Shown piece by piece: positions 63,576-64,000 of a stretch of 64,000 nucleotides of DNA. The stretch comes from Granulicoccus phenolivorans DSM 17626 = NBRC 107789 = JCM 15570. GTDB lineage: Bacteria > Actinomycetota > Actinomycetes > Propionibacteriales > Propionibacteriaceae. The notes beneath the pieces are model-generated. The model saw only the letters and a program-made list of their open reading frames with translations. It was not told where the DNA came from and did no database searches. Both the position numbers and the translations under genes were made by a program. Every line of letters starts with the position of its first letter. Position 1 is the first letter of the stretch. The DNA lies in the NCBI RefSeq assembly GCF_000423085.1, contig NZ_AUHH01000007.1:120817-184816 (forward strand), given 5' to 3'.

Positions 63576-63581
63576 AGTTTA
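63576..63581 (-). promoter_or_regulatory. -10 box TAAACT of a leaderless-type promoter
   Basis: Minus-strand TAAACT ends 6 bases before the ATG at 63569. Confidence 0.55.
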
Positions 63582-63673
63582 ACCAGCAGCGGCGGCCCGG
63601 TCGGGGCCGGGCTGCGCGGCACGAGGCGGCGTGCGGGCCCGGGTCCGGCCATCGTGGTGCCTCACATGCAAGT

Positions 63674-63745
63674 CCCCGGATGGTGGGGGTCGTGCCTCAC
63701 GTGGTTTTCCCCCGGATGGTGGGGGTCGTGCCTCACATGGTTTTC
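63674..63745. repeat. 36-bp direct repeat, two units
   Basis: Units 63674-63709 and 63710-63745 differ by one base; a partial third (GTGCCTCACATG) starts at 63657. They lie just beyond the 3' end of the transposase fragment and may belong to the end of that element. Confidence 0.85.
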
Positions 63746-63757
63746 CCCGCGAAACAG

Positions 63758-64000
63758 TTAGCCGGCACGGGTCTTCAGGGCGGCGATGTCGGGGGCACGC
63801 CAGGTGACGTGCTGCCCGAGGCGTTGCGTCTTGCCGCCGGCGAGCCGGGTGAGGTCGTGCTGGATCGCGGCGATCTCGTGCGCGATCGCGGTCGGTTTCA
63901 ACGTGGCCTTGTACGCGGCCAACTCGGCTTGTTGGGCCGGACTCAGCACCCCGGCAGCCAGGAGCCGCTGGTATGGGGACCGGGGCTGGTCATAGACCCG
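63758..64000 (-). mobile_element. transposase/integrase, C-terminal part, cut by the window edge
   Basis: The frame is open to the end of the window and codes for 80 residues. RVYDQPRSPYQRLLAAGVLS followed by a Lys/Ala/Leu-rich helix is the typical ending of DDE-type integrases and transposases (IS481-like and relatives), but the catalytic core lies outside the window. I cannot tell whether the full gene is intact. The stop is TAA at 63758. Confidence 0.7.

Overview
The window is about 64 kb of very GC-rich DNA with actinobacterial gene families throughout: a gyrA-DUF3566-tRNA-Ile block, dciA beside recF, two-component and TetR proteins of actinobacterial type, and many genes whose start codon lies 6-8 bases after a TANNNT box. 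It is the replication-origin region of a member of the Actinomycetota. Gene content is compatible with Propionibacteriales, but I cannot place it further from sequence alone.

The backbone is the usual dnaA-dnaN-recF-dciA-gyrB-gyrA series, all on the minus strand and in the expected order (dnaA 60.6-62.0 kb, dnaN 57.2-58.4 kb, recF 37.9-39.1 kb, dciA 37.3-37.9 kb, gyrB 5.3-7.4 kb, gyrA 2.6-5.2 kb). It is pulled apart by blocks of other genes, many on the opposite strand. Two groups of DnaA-box-like sites flank dnaA (60.38-60.53 kb and 62.01-62.04 kb) and mark the likely origin.

Region by region. 0.1-7.4 kb: a membrane-anchored protein, tRNA-Ile with promoter and terminator, a DUF3566 protein, gyrA, gyrB. 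7.6-10.9 kb: four envelope proteins of unknown function, three in an overlapping operon. 11.0-13.9 kb: hemY and cobQ, translationally coupled tetrapyrrole genes. 14.1-17.7 kb: small conserved proteins, a GlcD-type FAD oxidase, endonuclease IV. 17.7-21.3 kb: an SDR, an acyltransferase and an alkyl-DHAP-synthase-like flavoprotein that together resemble an ether-lipid pathway. 22.2-23.7 kb: a MaoC dehydratase pair, one member frameshifted, bracketed by two copies of a 90-bp palindromic element. 23.7-33.5 kb: a two-component system, an AEC transporter, a TetR-controlled reductase, a sigma-like protein, a polysaccharide-type ABC exporter, a DUF4253 protein and an MFS transporter. 33.5-43.0 kb: a UPF0145 protein with a long repeat-rich tail, cca, dciA, recF and two paralogous large proteins that look like SMC/RecF-type ATPases without a P-loop. 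43.1-44.2 kb: a complex non-coding repeat array. 44.4-55.7 kb: azlCD, a small acyl-CoA metabolism cluster with its TetR regulator, small membrane proteins, a ferredoxin-reductase-like protein with an ApbE homologue, glpK and an F420-reductase-like protein. 55.7-64.0 kb: fumC, dnaN, a DUF839 lipoprotein, the origin and dnaA, a patatin-NTF2 fusion, and the end of a transposase cut by the window edge.

Most promising for follow-up are the twin P-loop-less proteins directly upstream of recF, the neighbouring repeat array, the ether-lipid-like gene set, and the direct repeats around the MaoC pair.
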